Positions 42,326-52,385 of a DNA stretch of 64,000 nt are shown in pieces. The notes below the pieces were generated by a model. That model searched no databases. It was not told the DNA's origin and saw nothing but the letters and a program-made list of their open reading frames with translations. The stretch is from contig URBK01000012.1 of NCBI GenBank assembly GCA_900546065.1, positions 23,283 to 87,282 of the forward strand, given 5' to 3'. The position numbers and the translations under genes were made by a program. The stretch's first letter is position 1. Each line of letters starts with the position of its first letter. The stretch comes from an uncultured Alistipes sp. (GTDB lineage Bacteria; Bacteroidota; Bacteroidia; Bacteroidales; Rikenellaceae).

Positions 42326-45241
42326 ATGACGCAACGCGTAAAAAACGAGAAAAAGAGATACGACAAAACCCCGACGGCAAAGAACGCCGCACCGGCCTCC
42401 AACGACAACATGTTGTGGATGCTGGGCTTCGTGATGCTCGTGTTCGGAATCTTCGCCGTATGTTCCGTCCTGTCGCACTTCGTGCATTGGGCGTCGGATC
42501 TTACGGCCCTGCGCAATGACGAGACCTTGTCTGGTGTGGAGATACCCTTCGAGAACCTGTGCAGCAGCGCGGGCGCTACGGTGGCATATTGGGTCGTCGA
42601 CTGTACGTTCGGTGTCTTCGGTATCATCATACCCGTCGTAATCACGGTCGTGGGGTGGCGCATATTCCGCCGCAAGCGTCTGCGCCTTAACCATTTTGCC
42701 CTGAGCGCGGCGCTTGTGCTGGTGATGGGTGCGCTGACCATGGGTTTTATAGGCACGCACGTCGGTGCGGCATACGACATAGGCGGCTCGCTGGGGCAGG
42801 CCTGCGCTACCGACCTCGAGGCTCTGGCGGGCGCTTTCGGTACGGTATTGATACTGCTTGCGGGTTGGATCCTTACGGGGGTGTTCATAAACCGCAACTT
42901 TATCCGTACGGTAAACCGAGCCAGCGACAAGATGGTGTCGCAGAGCGAGCGTCTGGTTTCGGTAGTCAAGGAGCGCGTCATCAAGAACCACCATACGGAC
43001 GATTCGGACGAGGAGGCTGACGAAGAGCAGATAGACGACATGGGGCCGGACGGGATTGCGGAACCGTCACCTGCCGTGCAACCTGTGCCGGCAGCAACAG
43101 AGATAAGGCGCGACTCGCAGCCGATGCCATCCGTAGAGCCGCGGGTGGAGCCGTCGCTGGTGGTGCGGGCGGATGCGGACGAGAGACCGACATATACGCC
43201 GACACAGCTTGTGGGTGACGAGCCCGACGAGGAGGAGCGTTATACGGAGGATGTGCAGGAGGATGCGCCGATGCGAGAAAACAATGCGGATAAGGATTCC
43301 GACGGTGGCGCGGAGTTGAAGCGTATGGGACTTCCCGAACCCGACGAGGATGGCTTCATCGTTATCCCCAACGGAGGCGCTGTGCCCAACAAGATTGATG
43401 TTGATGCACTGTTGGCGCCCGAAAAGCCGCACGAGAGTGCGCCCTCGACGGATGAGGACGGATTCACTGTCATACCGCGCACGGCGGCCGGTGCGGCCGC
43501 GCACGATGATGGCGGGCGTGTCGCTGCGGATGAAAAACCGGATATGACTTCTCACGTCGTAGATGCCACGGCTGGGACAGGGGAACATCCAGCGGATACT
43601 GTCGGGGAAGATACTGCGCGGCCTTCGGAAGCGGAAACGGCGGATGAACAGGGAGGTATCGTGGTTAAGGTTCACGAGAATCCGGTGCGTCAGGTCGGGG
43701 AGGAGGATATGGAGCAGAATCTCTATGATCCGCTGCGCGATCTGGAGCATTACCGCAAGCCCTATGCGTCGCTTCTGGAGGATTACCAGTCGCCGCAGAA
43801 GGTGAGCGATGCAGAGATATATGACAACAAGTGCCGTATCGAGGAGACGCTCAAATATTTCGGCATTCCGATAGTAGACATACACGCCACGGTGGGCCCG
43901 ACGGTCACGCTCTATGAGATCGTGCAGGCGCAGGGCGTGAAGATATCGAAGATTCAGGGTCTGGAGAAGGATATCGCACAGAGTCTCAAATCGCTGGGTA
44001 TACGTATCATAGCCCCTATCCCGGGCCGAGGTACTATCGGTATCGAGGTGCCCAACCGTGACAAGCAGATCGTGTCGATGTACTCGGCCATCTGCTCGGA
44101 GGAGTTCCAGCGGTCGAAGGCTGAGCTGCCCGTGGTTATCGGCCGCACGATTCAGAACGAGAACTATACGTTCGATCTTGCGAAGATGCCCCACCTGCTG
44201 GTTGCGGGAGCGACGGGACAAGGTAAATCGGTGGGTCTGAATGCCATCATCACCTCGCTGCTCTACCGCAAGCATCCGGCGCAGCTGAAGTTCGTAATGA
44301 TAGATCCCAAGATGGTGGAGTTCTCGGTGTATAACAGGCTCGAACGCCATTTTCTGGCCAAGATGGAGTCGGACGACGAGGCCATCGTCACCGATCCGAA
44401 GAAGGCGGTATGTGTACTTAACTCGCTGGTTGAGGAGATGGGACGCCGTCTGGAGCTGTGCAAGATGGCGACGGCACGAAACATAGTCGAATATAACGAG
44501 AAGTTTGTCGCGCGGCGTCTCAACCCGCAGAAGGGACATCGTTATCTGCCATATATTGTGGTCATCGTGGATGAGTTTGCCGACCTTATCATGACGGCAA
44601 AGGCCGTCGAGGTGCCTGTGATGCGCCTTGCGCAGAAGGCCCGCGCCGTGGGCATACACCTCATAATCGCCACGCAGCGTCCCGATGTGAAGGTCATTAC
44701 GGGAGGTATCAAGGCCAATTTCCCCGCGCGTATAGCCTTCCGTGTGATGCAGATGATCGACTCGCGTACGATCATCGACCAGCCCGGCGCCAACCAGCTC
44801 ATCGGCCGCGGTGACATGCTCTTCTCGAAGGATGGCGAGCTGACACGTATACAGTGTGCGCTGGTCGAGACGCGCGAGGTGGAGCGTCTGGTCGATTTCA
44901 TCGCCAAGCAGCCGGGTTATCCCTCGGCCTACCTGCTGCCCGATTGCGGCATGGAGGGTGAGGAGGGCGCTACGGGAGGCAGCACGGGCGAGAGCGACGC
45001 TCCGGTCAAGTATGACGTGCTGTTCGGGGAGATAGCGCGGGCGGCTGTCGCCAACGGCACCATCTCTACATCGTCCATACAGCGTAACTACGAGGTGGGC
45101 TTCAACCGTGCGGGTCGTATCATGCTGCAGCTGGAGCGGGCGGGTATCGTAGGCCCGCAGATAGGGGCCAAGCCGCGTGAAATAAAGTTCTACGATCTGC
45201 CCTCGCTGGAGGCAAAATTGCAGGAGTTGGGTGTATTCTGA
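42326..45241 (+). CDS. ftsK: DNA translocase FtsK
   Basis: A septum-anchored ATPase that pumps chromosome ends during division. The product has 971 residues from ATG 42326; the TTG two codons upstream is less likely. Four membrane helices lie at about residues 28-185. A long acidic, low-complexity linker follows to about residue 460, with two copies of DEDGFxVIP (in EPDEDGFIVIPNGGA and STDEDGFTVIPRTAA). The motor has Walker A GATGQGKSVGLN and Walker B VVIVDEFADLIM, and the C-terminal gamma domain GFNRAGRIMLQLERAGIVG reads KOPS-type signals. It is followed four bases later by a lolA-like gene, a common Bacteroidetes order. Confidence 0.95.
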   Translation: MTQRVKNEKKRYDKTPTAKNAAPASNDNMLWMLGFVMLVFGIFAVCSVLSHFVHWASDLTALRNDETLSGVEIPFENLCSSAGATVAYWVVDCTFGVFGIIIPVVITVVGWRIFRRKRLRLNHFALSAALVLVMGALTMGFIGTHVGAAYDIGGSLGQACATDLEALAGAFGTVLILLAGWILTGVFINRNFIRTVNRASDKMVSQSERLVSVVKERVIKNHHTDDSDEEADEEQIDDMGPDGIAEPSPAVQPVPAATEIRRDSQPMPSVEPRVEPSLVVRADADERPTYTPTQLVGDEPDEEERYTEDVQEDAPMRENNADKDSDGGAELKRMGLPEPDEDGFIVIPNGGAVPNKIDVDALLAPEKPHESAPSTDEDGFTVIPRTAAGAAAHDDGGRVAADEKPDMTSHVVDATAGTGEHPADTVGEDTARPSEAETADEQGGIVVKVHENPVRQVGEEDMEQNLYDPLRDLEHYRKPYASLLEDYQSPQKVSDAEIYDNKCRIEETLKYFGIPIVDIHATVGPTVTLYEIVQAQGVKISKIQGLEKDIAQSLKSLGIRIIAPIPGRGTIGIEVPNRDKQIVSMYSAICSEEFQRSKAELPVVIGRTIQNENYTFDLAKMPHLLVAGATGQGKSVGLNAIITSLLYRKHPAQLKFVMIDPKMVEFSVYNRLERHFLAKMESDDEAIVTDPKKAVCVLNSLVEEMGRRLELCKMATARNIVEYNEKFVARRLNPQKGHRYLPYIVVIVDEFADLIMTAKAVEVPVMRLAQKARAVGIHLIIATQRPDVKVITGGIKANFPARIAFRVMQMIDSRTIIDQPGANQLIGRGDMLFSKDGELTRIQCALVETREVERLVDFIAKQPGYPSAYLLPDCGMEGEEGATGGSTGESDAPVKYDVLFGEIARAAVANGTISTSSIQRNYEVGFNRAGRIMLQLERAGIVGPQIGAKPREIKFYDLPSLEAKLQELGVF

Positions 45242-45245
45242 CGCT

Positions 45246-45851
45246 ATGGGAAAGAGTATTCTTCGTATGGCCATTGCGGCCCTCATGCTGCCGCTTGTGG
45301 CGGCGGCTGCAGACGACGAGGCGCAGACGCTGCTGCGCCGCACGGCCGATTACATATCATCATTGGGACGTTATACGGCCCGTTTCGGCATCACGGCGGG
45401 CGAGTATTCCTCGCAGGGCAGTTACACCGTTGACGGCGACGCATACTATATCGAGGTCGACGGGGCGGAGGTCTATTGCGACGGCAAGACCCGCTATGAA
45501 GTCGACAACGAACGCCGCGAGGTGAATGTAGACTCGGTGGAGGGGGCGAGCCGCAATATTCTGGACAACCCGACGCGCTGTTTCGACTTCGTGGGCACGG
45601 ACTACGATGCCGGGGTGTCGTCGCGCACGGCGTCGGAGACGACGCTCCATCTGCGCTCGCGCGATGCGTCGGTCGAAGGGGATATATATCTTACGGTGGA
45701 GACGGCCACGGGGCGTCCACGGCATATCACATACGTCCTCTACGATGACCGTATCGAGGTGGCGGTAGAGTCTCTGGACCCTTCGCGCGGAGCGGTCCGC
45801 CGATACGACGCGAAGCGATATTCGGATTACGAGACCATCGATTTCAGATAG
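45246..45851 (+). CDS. lolA: LolA-like outer-membrane lipoprotein carrier
   Basis: A periplasmic chaperone that takes lipoproteins from LolCDE to the outer membrane. The 201-residue product starts MGKSILRMAIAALMLPLVAAAA, a signal peptide. The mature part is a single beta-rich domain with YTARFGITAGEYSSQGSY, DGKTRYEVDNERREV and alternating hydrophobic strands, as in LolA-like proteins. Sequence identity to classical LolA is low; the placement directly after ftsK supports the call. It starts four bases after the ftsK stop and shares its transcript. Confidence 0.82.
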   Translation: MGKSILRMAIAALMLPLVAAAADDEAQTLLRRTADYISSLGRYTARFGITAGEYSSQGSYTVDGDAYYIEVDGAEVYCDGKTRYEVDNERREVNVDSVEGASRNILDNPTRCFDFVGTDYDAGVSSRTASETTLHLRSRDASVEGDIYLTVETATGRPRHITYVLYDDRIEVAVESLDPSRGAVRRYDAKRYSDYETIDFR

Positions 45852-45870
45852 GCGCCGCGGGCGGTTGCAG

Positions 45871-45890
45871 CGGCACGTAATGTGCCGTTT
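45871..45890 (+). terminator. Short terminator after lolA
   Basis: CGGCAC/GTGCCG stem with loop GTAAT followed by TTTTA, 20 bases after the lolA stop. Confidence 0.6.
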
Positions 45891-45898
45891 TACCCGAC

Positions 45899-45966
45899 AC
45901 CTTGACGTGAAAAAAATTAAATGCCGTCAGATCGGCGGAAAAAGGCCTCAGACGGCCCGTCAAGGT
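45899..45966. repeat. Nested inverted repeat upstream of gyrA
   Basis: ACCTTGACG (45899-45907) pairs with CGTCAAGGT (45958-45966). Inside it GCCGTC pairs with GACGGC, leaving an A-rich bulge on one side only. It lies after the lolA terminator and upstream of the gyrA promoter, so it is not part of the gyrA leader. It may be an operator, a small RNA, or part of the lolA 3' end. Confidence 0.5.
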
Positions 45967-46007
45967 GATAATATGTAGTCTGAAAGGGCAAAAATCACAT
46001 CTTAAAA

Positions 46008-46038
46008 TTGCTCGTTAGCAAAATAAACACTATTTTTG
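46008..46038 (+). promoter_or_regulatory. Promoter for gyrA
   Basis: TTG (46008-46010), 20 bases, TATTTTTG (46031-46038). A start near 46045 gives a 47-base leader. Confidence 0.85.
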
Positions 46039-46091
46039 TTTATTGAAAAAGAGCGTTCAGACGTTCGTTTTTGAAATAAATTAATTCAAAC

Positions 46092-48674
46092 ATGTTAACT
46101 GAAGAAGAAAAGAATGCCGGACTGGAGGGGAAGATAATCCCTATCAACATCGAGGAGCAGATGAAGTCGGCCTACATCGATTATTCGATGTCGGTGATCG
46201 TATCGCGAGCGCTTCCCGACGTGAGGGACGGACTCAAACCGGTGCATCGACGCATCCTCTACGATATGAGCGCCGAGCTGAACCTCTACTCCGACAAACC
46301 TACCCGTAAGTCTGCCCGTATCGTGGGAGACGTACTCGGTAAGTTCCACCCCCACGGCGACAGTTCGGTATACGAGGCCATGGTACGTATGGCTCAGGAC
46401 TGGTCGATGCGTTATCCGTTGGTGGAGGGACAGGGAAACTTCGGTTCTATGGACGGCGACTCAGCCGCTGCCATGCGTTATACCGAGGCCCGTATGCAGA
46501 AGATCACCGACGAGGTGATGGCAGATATAGACAAGGAGACGATTGATTGGACCACCAACTTCGACGATACGTTGAAGGAGCCGACGGTGCTGCCGACGAA
46601 GATTCCGTTGCTTCTGGTCAACGGTTCGAGCGGTATTGCCGTGGGTATGGCGACCAACATGGCACCGCACAATCTGGGAGAGGTCGTGGATGCCTGCTGC
46701 GCGTATATCGACAATCCGGATTGCGCGTGCGAGGATCTGTTGCGTTACGTCAAGGGTCCCGACTTCCCTACGGGAGCGTTGATATACGGTTACGAGGGTG
46801 TCAAAGAGGCTCTTCTGACGGGCCGCGGCCGCGTTATCATGCGTGCCCGCACCGAGATCGAGCACACGCCCAGCGGCCGTGAGTGCATCATCGTTACGGA
46901 GATCCCGTATATGGTCAACAAGGCCGAGATGATCAAGAAGATCGGCGACTTGGTGAACGAGAAGAAGATCGAGGGCATATCGTACATCAACGATGAGAGT
47001 GACCGTTCGGGTATGCGTATCACGATCTTCCTTAAGCACGACGCCTCGGCCAATGTAGTCCTCAATACGCTGTTCAAGAATACGCAGCTGCAGATGTCCT
47101 TCGCCGTGAACAACATCGCTTTGGTCAACGGCCGCCCGATGCTGCTCAACCTGAAGGATCTGATACATTACTTTGTGGAGCACCGCCACGATGTGGTTGT
47201 GCGCCGCACGCGTTTCGATCTGAAGAAGGCGCAGGAGCGCCTGCATATCGTGCAGGGTCTGCTCATCGCGCAGGACAATATCGACGAGGTCGTACACATC
47301 ATCCGCTCGTCGAAGAATATCGACGAGGCCAAGTCGACGCTTATGGAGCGTTTCGGTCTGAGCGATATTCAGGCGTCGGCCATCGTGGATATGCGTCTGC
47401 GTGCGCTGACGGGTCTGGAGCATGACAAGCTGGAGGCCGAGCGCAAGGATCTCGAGAGCCAGATAGCCTATCTGACGGAGGTTCTGGGCAGCGTCGACAA
47501 GCAGATGCAGATCATCAAGGACGAGCTTCTTGAGATGAAGGAGAAGTATGGCGACGAGCGCCGCACCGAGATCATCTACTCGTCGGAGGAGTTCAATCCG
47601 GAGGATTTCTACGCCGACGACGACATGGTGATCACCATCTCGCACATGGGCTACATCAAACGTACGCCTCTGGCCGAATACCGCACGCAGAACCGCGGCG
47701 GCGTAGGCGTCAAGGGCAGCGCTACGCGCGACGAGGATTTCATCGAGCACATATATGTGGCGTCGATGCACAATACGATGATGTTCTTCACCGAGAAGGG
47801 CCGCTGCTATTGGCTCAAGGTGTACCAGATACCCGAGGGTACGCGTGCCTCGAAGGGACGTGCCATCCAGAACGTCATACAGATCGAGCCCGACGACAAG
47901 GTTCGCGCATATATCAATACGAAGAACCTTAACGACGAGGAGTATATCAACAACACCTACATCGTGATGTGTACCAAGAACGGCACCATCAAGAAGACGA
48001 AGCTGGAGGCCTATTCGCGTCCGCGTCTGAACGGTGTGAATGCCATCGTCATACGCGAGGGCGACGAGTTGATCGAGGCAAAGCTCACCAGCGGCAAGGC
48101 CGATATACTCATAGCGGCACGCAACGGCAAGGCCATACGCTTCAACGAGGATACGGTCCGTCCGATAGGCCGTGTCGGAGCCGGCGTGCGCGGTATCACG
48201 ATAGATGATGACGATGAGGTTATCGGTATGATATGCATCGAGCCCGACTGCAAGCAGGATGTGTTGGTGCTCTCGGAGAACGGCTACGGCAAGCGTACCG
48301 ATCTGGAGGAGTACCGTACCACCAACCGCGGCGGCAAGGGTGTCAAGACGATCAATATCACGGAGAAGACCGGCAAGCTGATCTCTATACAGGCCGTTAC
48401 GGACGATAACGACATCATGATCATCAACCGTTCGGGTATAACGATCCGCACGGAGGTGTCGCAGATACGCGTTGCGGGCCGCGCCACGCAGGGTGTGCGT
48501 ATAATCAACCTGCGCGAGGGTGACGCGATAGCGTCGGTTACGGCAGTTCCTGCGAGCGATGATGTAGATGATGATGCGGCGGCGGAAGGAGCCGTGTCGG
48601 GCGAGACGTCTGCGGACGGGGCGAATAGTGCGGACACAGGTACGGCGGAGCCGACATCGGATGACAAGGCGTAG
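46092..48674 (+). CDS. gyrA: DNA gyrase subunit A
   Basis: The DNA-cutting subunit of gyrase, which introduces negative supercoils with GyrB. The 860-residue product has [21 protein letters not shown], the quinolone-resistance region [19 protein letters not shown], and the catalytic Tyr in [11 protein letters not shown]. The GyrA-box of the C-terminal domain is present as [10 protein letters not shown]. The Ser of the HPHGDS motif is kept and the later acidic position is Glu, as is common in Bacteroidales, so no known quinolone-resistance change is seen. The last 45 residues are a low-complexity acidic tail. It has its own promoter; a TPR gene follows. Confidence 0.97.
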   Translation: MLTEEEKNAGLEGKIIPINIEEQMKSAYIDYSMSVIVSRALPDVRDGLKPVHRRILYDMSAELNLYSDKPTRKSARIVGDVLGKFHPHGDSSVYEAMVRMAQDWSMRYPLVEGQGNFGSMDGDSAAAMRYTEARMQKITDEVMADIDKETIDWTTNFDDTLKEPTVLPTKIPLLLVNGSSGIAVGMATNMAPHNLGEVVDACCAYIDNPDCACEDLLRYVKGPDFPTGALIYGYEGVKEALLTGRGRVIMRARTEIEHTPSGRECIIVTEIPYMVNKAEMIKKIGDLVNEKKIEGISYINDESDRSGMRITIFLKHDASANVVLNTLFKNTQLQMSFAVNNIALVNGRPMLLNLKDLIHYFVEHRHDVVVRRTRFDLKKAQERLHIVQGLLIAQDNIDEVVHIIRSSKNIDEAKSTLMERFGLSDIQASAIVDMRLRALTGLEHDKLEAERKDLESQIAYLTEVLGSVDKQMQIIKDELLEMKEKYGDERRTEIIYSSEEFNPEDFYADDDMVITISHMGYIKRTPLAEYRTQNRGGVGVKGSATRDEDFIEHIYVASMHNTMMFFTEKGRCYWLKVYQIPEGTRASKGRAIQNVIQIEPDDKVRAYINTKNLNDEEYINNTYIVMCTKNGTIKKTKLEAYSRPRLNGVNAIVIREGDELIEAKLTSGKADILIAARNGKAIRFNEDTVRPIGRVGAGVRGITIDDDDEVIGMICIEPDCKQDVLVLSENGYGKRTDLEEYRTTNRGGKGVKTINITEKTGKLISIQAVTDDNDIMIINRSGITIRTEVSQIRVAGRATQGVRIINLREGDAIASVTAVPASDDVDDDAAAEGAVSGETSADGANSADTGTAEPTSDDKA

Positions 48675-48737
48675 CCGGAGGAGTGTGAAACGAAACAAAC
48701 AATAAAATATAAGTTTTTCATTTAACCAAAATTAATT

Positions 48738-50111
48738 ATGAAAAAATTAATTTTCGCGGTGATGGCTGTAATGGTTATGGCGGCACCGATGGCAAACGCG
48801 CAGAAGGTCAACAAGGATGCGACTTTGGCTAAGCTGGCTAAGGCCGATGCCGATGTTGCCGATGCAAAGAAGGGCAGCAAGGCTGCCACATGGATCAACC
48901 GCGGCAAGGCCTATTATACGGCAGCTTCGGCTCCGACGAAGGATATCTTCGTGGATATGCCTCAGGCGGATCTGGAGTTGGTGCTCGGCAAGGCTGACGC
49001 TACGAACGAGGGTGTTCAGCTCGGGGACGGCGCCTACACCGAACTTGTATATCCGTGGTTGAAGATCTACATGGCCGACGGCAAGATCGCTACATGGGTG
49101 TTGACCCAGACGGTCAAGGATGAGGATCTGGCAGCCGTGGCTTTGGACTCGTACAACAAGGCTTACGAGATGGACAACAAGTCGGCAAGCAAGTTGGGCG
49201 ACCTGCTGAAGCAGTTGGAGAACTACTATTCGCAGAACGGTAACGTATATATGAAGGCCGCCAAGTATGTGGATGCCGCGTATGCCTATGCTCAGGCCTA
49301 CAAGGTACAGGAGAGCCCCGCATTTGCAGGTGTGAAGGATCCTTCGTATCTCTACTATGCCGGCTACCTCTATACGATCGACGGCGCTACGAACAACGCT
49401 TCGTATGTCAAGGGTGCCGAGATGCTGACGAAGGCTCTGGAGGCAGGCTACACCGATCCTGATGGTAACATATACTACTATCTGTACCACTGCTACTACG
49501 GACAGACCGATTCGTCGGTACGCCTTGCAAACCTGCAGCGTGCGAAGGATCTTCTGATGGAGGGCCTTGCCAAGTTCCCGAAGAACGACCGTATCGTCGA
49601 GGGCCTGATCAATGTCTATACTTCGGACAGTCAGGTAGGCGACCCGACGGAGCTGATCAAGATGGTAGACGGAGCTCTGGAGCGTGATCCCAAGAACAAG
49701 GATATGTGGTTCGGCCGCGGCCGTATCTTCTATAGCATGAAGAACTATGACGAGAGTATCGCATCGTTCAAGAAGGTCGTGGAGCTCGACCCCAACGACG
49801 CACAGTCGACCTATTTCCTCGGTTACTTCTACATCGCCAAGGGTGATGCCCTGAATGACGAGATCAACAAGCGTGACTACAAGAGCATGGCGGCATACAA
49901 CGAGGATCAGAAGGGTGTTAACGCAATCTACATGGAGGCGATTCCCTATCTGGAGAAGGCTTACGAGCTCAATCCTAATGATTTCGCTACCGTCGAGACT
50001 CTGAAGGTTCTTTGCTTCCGTCTGCGTGATGAAGCGGGTGTGATGGAGAAGTACGAGAAGTACAACAAGATCTATGAGGAGATGAATGCAAAGCGTCAGC
50101 AGCAGAAATAA
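48738..50111 (+). CDS. Exported tetratricopeptide repeat protein
   Basis: The 457-residue protein has a signal peptide (MKKLIFAVMAVMVMAAPMANAQ). The mature part is almost wholly helical TPR-like repeats, for example AALDSYNKAYEMDNKSASKL near residue 135 and the canonical pair DMWFGRGRIFYSMKNYDESI / SFKKVVELDPNDAQSTYFLG at about residues 320-365. It should act as a periplasmic scaffold. It follows gyrA by 63 bases in the same orientation. The partner is unknown. Confidence 0.9.
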   Translation: MKKLIFAVMAVMVMAAPMANAQKVNKDATLAKLAKADADVADAKKGSKAATWINRGKAYYTAASAPTKDIFVDMPQADLELVLGKADATNEGVQLGDGAYTELVYPWLKIYMADGKIATWVLTQTVKDEDLAAVALDSYNKAYEMDNKSASKLGDLLKQLENYYSQNGNVYMKAAKYVDAAYAYAQAYKVQESPAFAGVKDPSYLYYAGYLYTIDGATNNASYVKGAEMLTKALEAGYTDPDGNIYYYLYHCYYGQTDSSVRLANLQRAKDLLMEGLAKFPKNDRIVEGLINVYTSDSQVGDPTELIKMVDGALERDPKNKDMWFGRGRIFYSMKNYDESIASFKKVVELDPNDAQSTYFLGYFYIAKGDALNDEINKRDYKSMAAYNEDQKGVNAIYMEAIPYLEKAYELNPNDFATVETLKVLCFRLRDEAGVMEKYEKYNKIYEEMNAKRQQQK

Positions 50112-50140
50112 TATCCTCGGACTGTGTTAATCAATATGCG

Positions 50141-50173
50141 GGCGGGTCACCTGAACGGGCGACCCGCCTGTTT
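50141..50173 (+). terminator. Terminator after the TPR gene
   Basis: GGCGGGTC/GACCCGCC stem (50141-50148 with 50161-50168), followed by TGTTTT, 30 bases after the stop. Confidence 0.8.
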
Positions 50174-50258
50174 TATGCCGGTATTGCTGGCAGACAGATG
50201 GACTAATATGCGTGATGGAGCTGTGCCGGCATTAATATATGGCGTTAACTGAAAGAGC

Positions 50259-50290
50259 GCGGGCGGAACCGAATGATCGGCTCCGCCCGC
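50259..50290 (-). terminator. Hairpin downstream of the fimbrillin-like gene
   Basis: GCGGGCGGA/TCCGCCCGC stem, 29 bases beyond the stop at 50319. The T-run on the minus strand is weak (CTCTTTC), so efficiency is uncertain. Confidence 0.6.
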
Positions 50291-50318
50291 GTGCTTATGG
50301 CAGTGCAGATATGGCGTA

Positions 50319-52103
50319 TCAATTTGTTTGATAACGGTTGTCTACGCTGCCGGCGACATTGGCACCATTGTAAGTGCCGCTTGCGGCGGCGTTGCCGTTT
50401 ATGGTGACGGCGGTGTAGGTGTTGCGCGCATTGTCCGAGTTCTCGTACCAGTCGTTTCCGACTATGGGGCGGGCCTGACGTCCCGTGCCGTCACCCTCGG
50501 ATATGGCCGATATGACAACGTTGCGTACGGTGCAGTCGGTGATAAGTCCAGTGCATCGCCCCGCAATGCCTCCGGTGTATATCTCCGAGCCGCTTACGTC
50601 GAGCAGCGGAGCGTCGTAGCTGCCGCCATTGGTGTTGTTGAGCGCGGTGTCGGTTACGGTGCAGCCGCTTATGACTGATGCGCTGCCGGCGGTGGTGCCG
50701 GCATACGAGGCCGTCTGCGAAAAGTCGGTGACGCCAGTCTCTACGCATCCGACTATGCCTCCGACATAGGCGTTCTTGAATGTTATGCCCGTGGTGCCGG
50801 TCTGGTCGATGGTGACCGATCCGGTGAATGTCGAGTTGGTGATGTTTATCTGCGACGATGAGGGTACGAATCCGACTATGCCTCCGGCGAAGAGGTGGCT
50901 GGCATCGCCGTCGCGGCTGGCCGTAATGTTGCCCGAGGCATGTATGTTGTCGAGCGACAGGGTGCTGCCGTCGGTCAGGCGGCCTACGAGTACACCTCCT
51001 TCGGAGATGGTCGCCTCACGGTCGCCGGCTATGATCTCCATGTTGCGTATCGAGGTGTCGCCCGTGGTAGTGGCGAATATGCCTCCCTGTCCCGATGTCG
51101 TTGCGGCGGCGGTCGAGATGTCGATCGTGTGGCCGTTGCCGTCGATCGTGCCGCTGAAATCGGTTATGTGAGGTATCTCGGTGAGGGTGAGGTCGGCCGT
51201 CAGTATGTAATTGCCGTTGGAGATGTCGGTGAAGGCCTGCTCGTCGGCTATGGCGGTGGCCTCCGTGAGGTTGGCGGCATTGAGTTGCAGGGTGTAGCGT
51301 GTGGCGCGTGCGAATTGCGATACTGTCACCTCGCGCGTGTAGGCCTTGCCGTCGGTAGTGACGACAGCGGCGCGGAGGGTTCTGTTGCCGCCGAAGTCTA
51401 CGGGGATAATGCCTATCTGAAAGTTGTCTGAGGGGGTGGCGTGCAATAATGCGGTCGTTGCCGCCGCCGTGGTTACACCGTCAGCCACGTCGATTCGTCC
51501 CGATGAGGGGAATGATCCGCCGACTATGCCGATGGTCACATCGCGTATGTTGGGGATGTCGGTCTCGATGTCGATGCGCGAGAGGCAGTGTGTGAAGGTG
51601 AGGGCTTCGGTTATGTCTATCGTGCCGCCCTCCGAGGCAGCGGGCTCGCTGCCCGAGGGATAGTCATACGATGATACGGTCATGTATGAGAGGGTGCCGT
51701 CGGCGGCCGCCGGGAGCGAGTAGGAGATGGTGCCGTTGTCGAATGTGACGGCGTTGAGGTTGTCATAGTGATATGCGTCGATGGATGCTATCCGCGTGCC
51801 GTCGGGTATGCCCGTGATCTCGGCTTGGAATGTGGCCCGTTCGCCCGCAGCGTCGGGAGTGAAGGTGTAGGGACCGTATGAGACGTTGTCGGTAGATGTG
51901 AGGTAGCCGTAAACCTCGTCGCCGGCCTCCCATACGCCCGTCAGCCCGTCGTATGTTGCGCGTGTGGCGGAGGCGGCCGCACCGTCGAAGGAGAGTGTGA
52001 AGGTTACGTGTTGAGGTTGTACGGTGGACTCTATGTCTCGGTCGCATGACGTGGCCGATATCAGTGCCGCGGCCGCGATTAGGATTATTGTTTTGCTGTT
52101 CAT
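50319..52103 (-). CDS. Fimbrillin-like surface lipoprotein with GLUG-type repeats
   Basis: The 594-residue protein starts MNSKTIILIAAAALISATSC, a lipoprotein signal with Cys20. Residues of about 30-270 resemble the N-terminal Mfa-like/fimbrillin domain (VTFTLSFDGAAASATRATYD; VWEAGDEVYGYLTS). From about residue 280 the chain has repeats typical of parallel beta-helix or GLUG proteins: DFSGTIDGNGHTIDI, then GGIFATT, GGVLVGRLTDGST, GGIVGFVPSSSQINI, GGIVGCVETG and GGIAGRCTGLITDC. It ends without a sorting domain. The product is probably a surface adhesin-like protein. It follows a 38-codon peptide gene by 46 bases and appears to be driven by an ECF sigma promoter (52333-52359). Confidence 0.85.
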   Translation of the reverse strand: MNSKTIILIAAAALISATSCDRDIESTVQPQHVTFTLSFDGAAASATRATYDGLTGVWEAGDEVYGYLTSTDNVSYGPYTFTPDAAGERATFQAEITGIPDGTRIASIDAYHYDNLNAVTFDNGTISYSLPAAADGTLSYMTVSSYDYPSGSEPAASEGGTIDITEALTFTHCLSRIDIETDIPNIRDVTIGIVGGSFPSSGRIDVADGVTTAAATTALLHATPSDNFQIGIIPVDFGGNRTLRAAVVTTDGKAYTREVTVSQFARATRYTLQLNAANLTEATAIADEQAFTDISNGNYILTADLTLTEIPHITDFSGTIDGNGHTIDISTAAATTSGQGGIFATTTGDTSIRNMEIIAGDREATISEGGVLVGRLTDGSTLSLDNIHASGNITASRDGDASHLFAGGIVGFVPSSSQINITNSTFTGSVTIDQTGTTGITFKNAYVGGIVGCVETGVTDFSQTASYAGTTAGSASVISGCTVTDTALNNTNGGSYDAPLLDVSGSEIYTGGIAGRCTGLITDCTVRNVVISAISEGDGTGRQARPIVGNDWYENSDNARNTYTAVTINGNAAASGTYNGANVAGSVDNRYQTN

Positions 52104-52149
52104 ATTCGGTTTGTGTTTTTAATCCGGTTTTTGTGTAGTGTCGGTGCTG

Positions 52150-52266
52150 TTAAAGGGTGCCTCCCTCTTCAAAGGCTCCGGTTCCTGTCGACAGGGCGAA
52201 TCCGCCCTCCGCGCGGAACTCCGCAACGTGTAATTCGGGTGACGTGTAGGGTAATCTTTTTTTCAT
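52150..52266 (-). CDS. 38-residue peptide gene upstream of the fimbrillin-like gene
   Basis: ATG 52266 to TAA 52150 encodes 38 residues starting MKKRLPYTSPELHVAEF and ending TGAFEEGGTL. The start MKK-x-Y-x-x-P-x-x-x-V resembles short Bacteroidetes peptides found before fimbrillin-family lipoproteins; the family function is unknown. There is no signal peptide or membrane helix. It lies between the minus-strand ECF promoter (start near 52325) and the lipoprotein gene, with 46 bases to the latter's ATG, so it is on the same transcript. It could be a leader peptide or a small product in its own right. Confidence 0.65.
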   Translation of the reverse strand: MKKRLPYTSPELHVAEFRAEGGFALSTGTGAFEEGGTL

Positions 52267-52332
52267 TGCTTTAATTTTTTAGGTTAAAAATCCCATTCGT
52301 GCGGAGGGCTCCCTCTCCGCTTTCGTAATATT

Positions 52333-52359
52333 GGACGCAACCCGACGGAAAAGGTTACA
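52333..52359 (-). promoter_or_regulatory. ECF-sigma-type promoter driving the peptide and fimbrillin-like genes
   Basis: On the minus strand TGTAACCTTTT (from 52359) is followed by CGTCC (52337-52333). The distance from AAC to CGT is exactly 16 bases, the usual ECF -35/-10 spacing. It mirrors the promoter on the other strand (52386-52414). Confidence 0.7.
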
Positions 52360-52385
52360 CATACGGAGAAAAAATTACGCCACGA

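Noticed and set aside
46461..48698. 745-codon minus-strand frame opposite gyrA
   Set aside because: Shadow of gyrA; its translation is Arg/His-rich and unlike any known protein.
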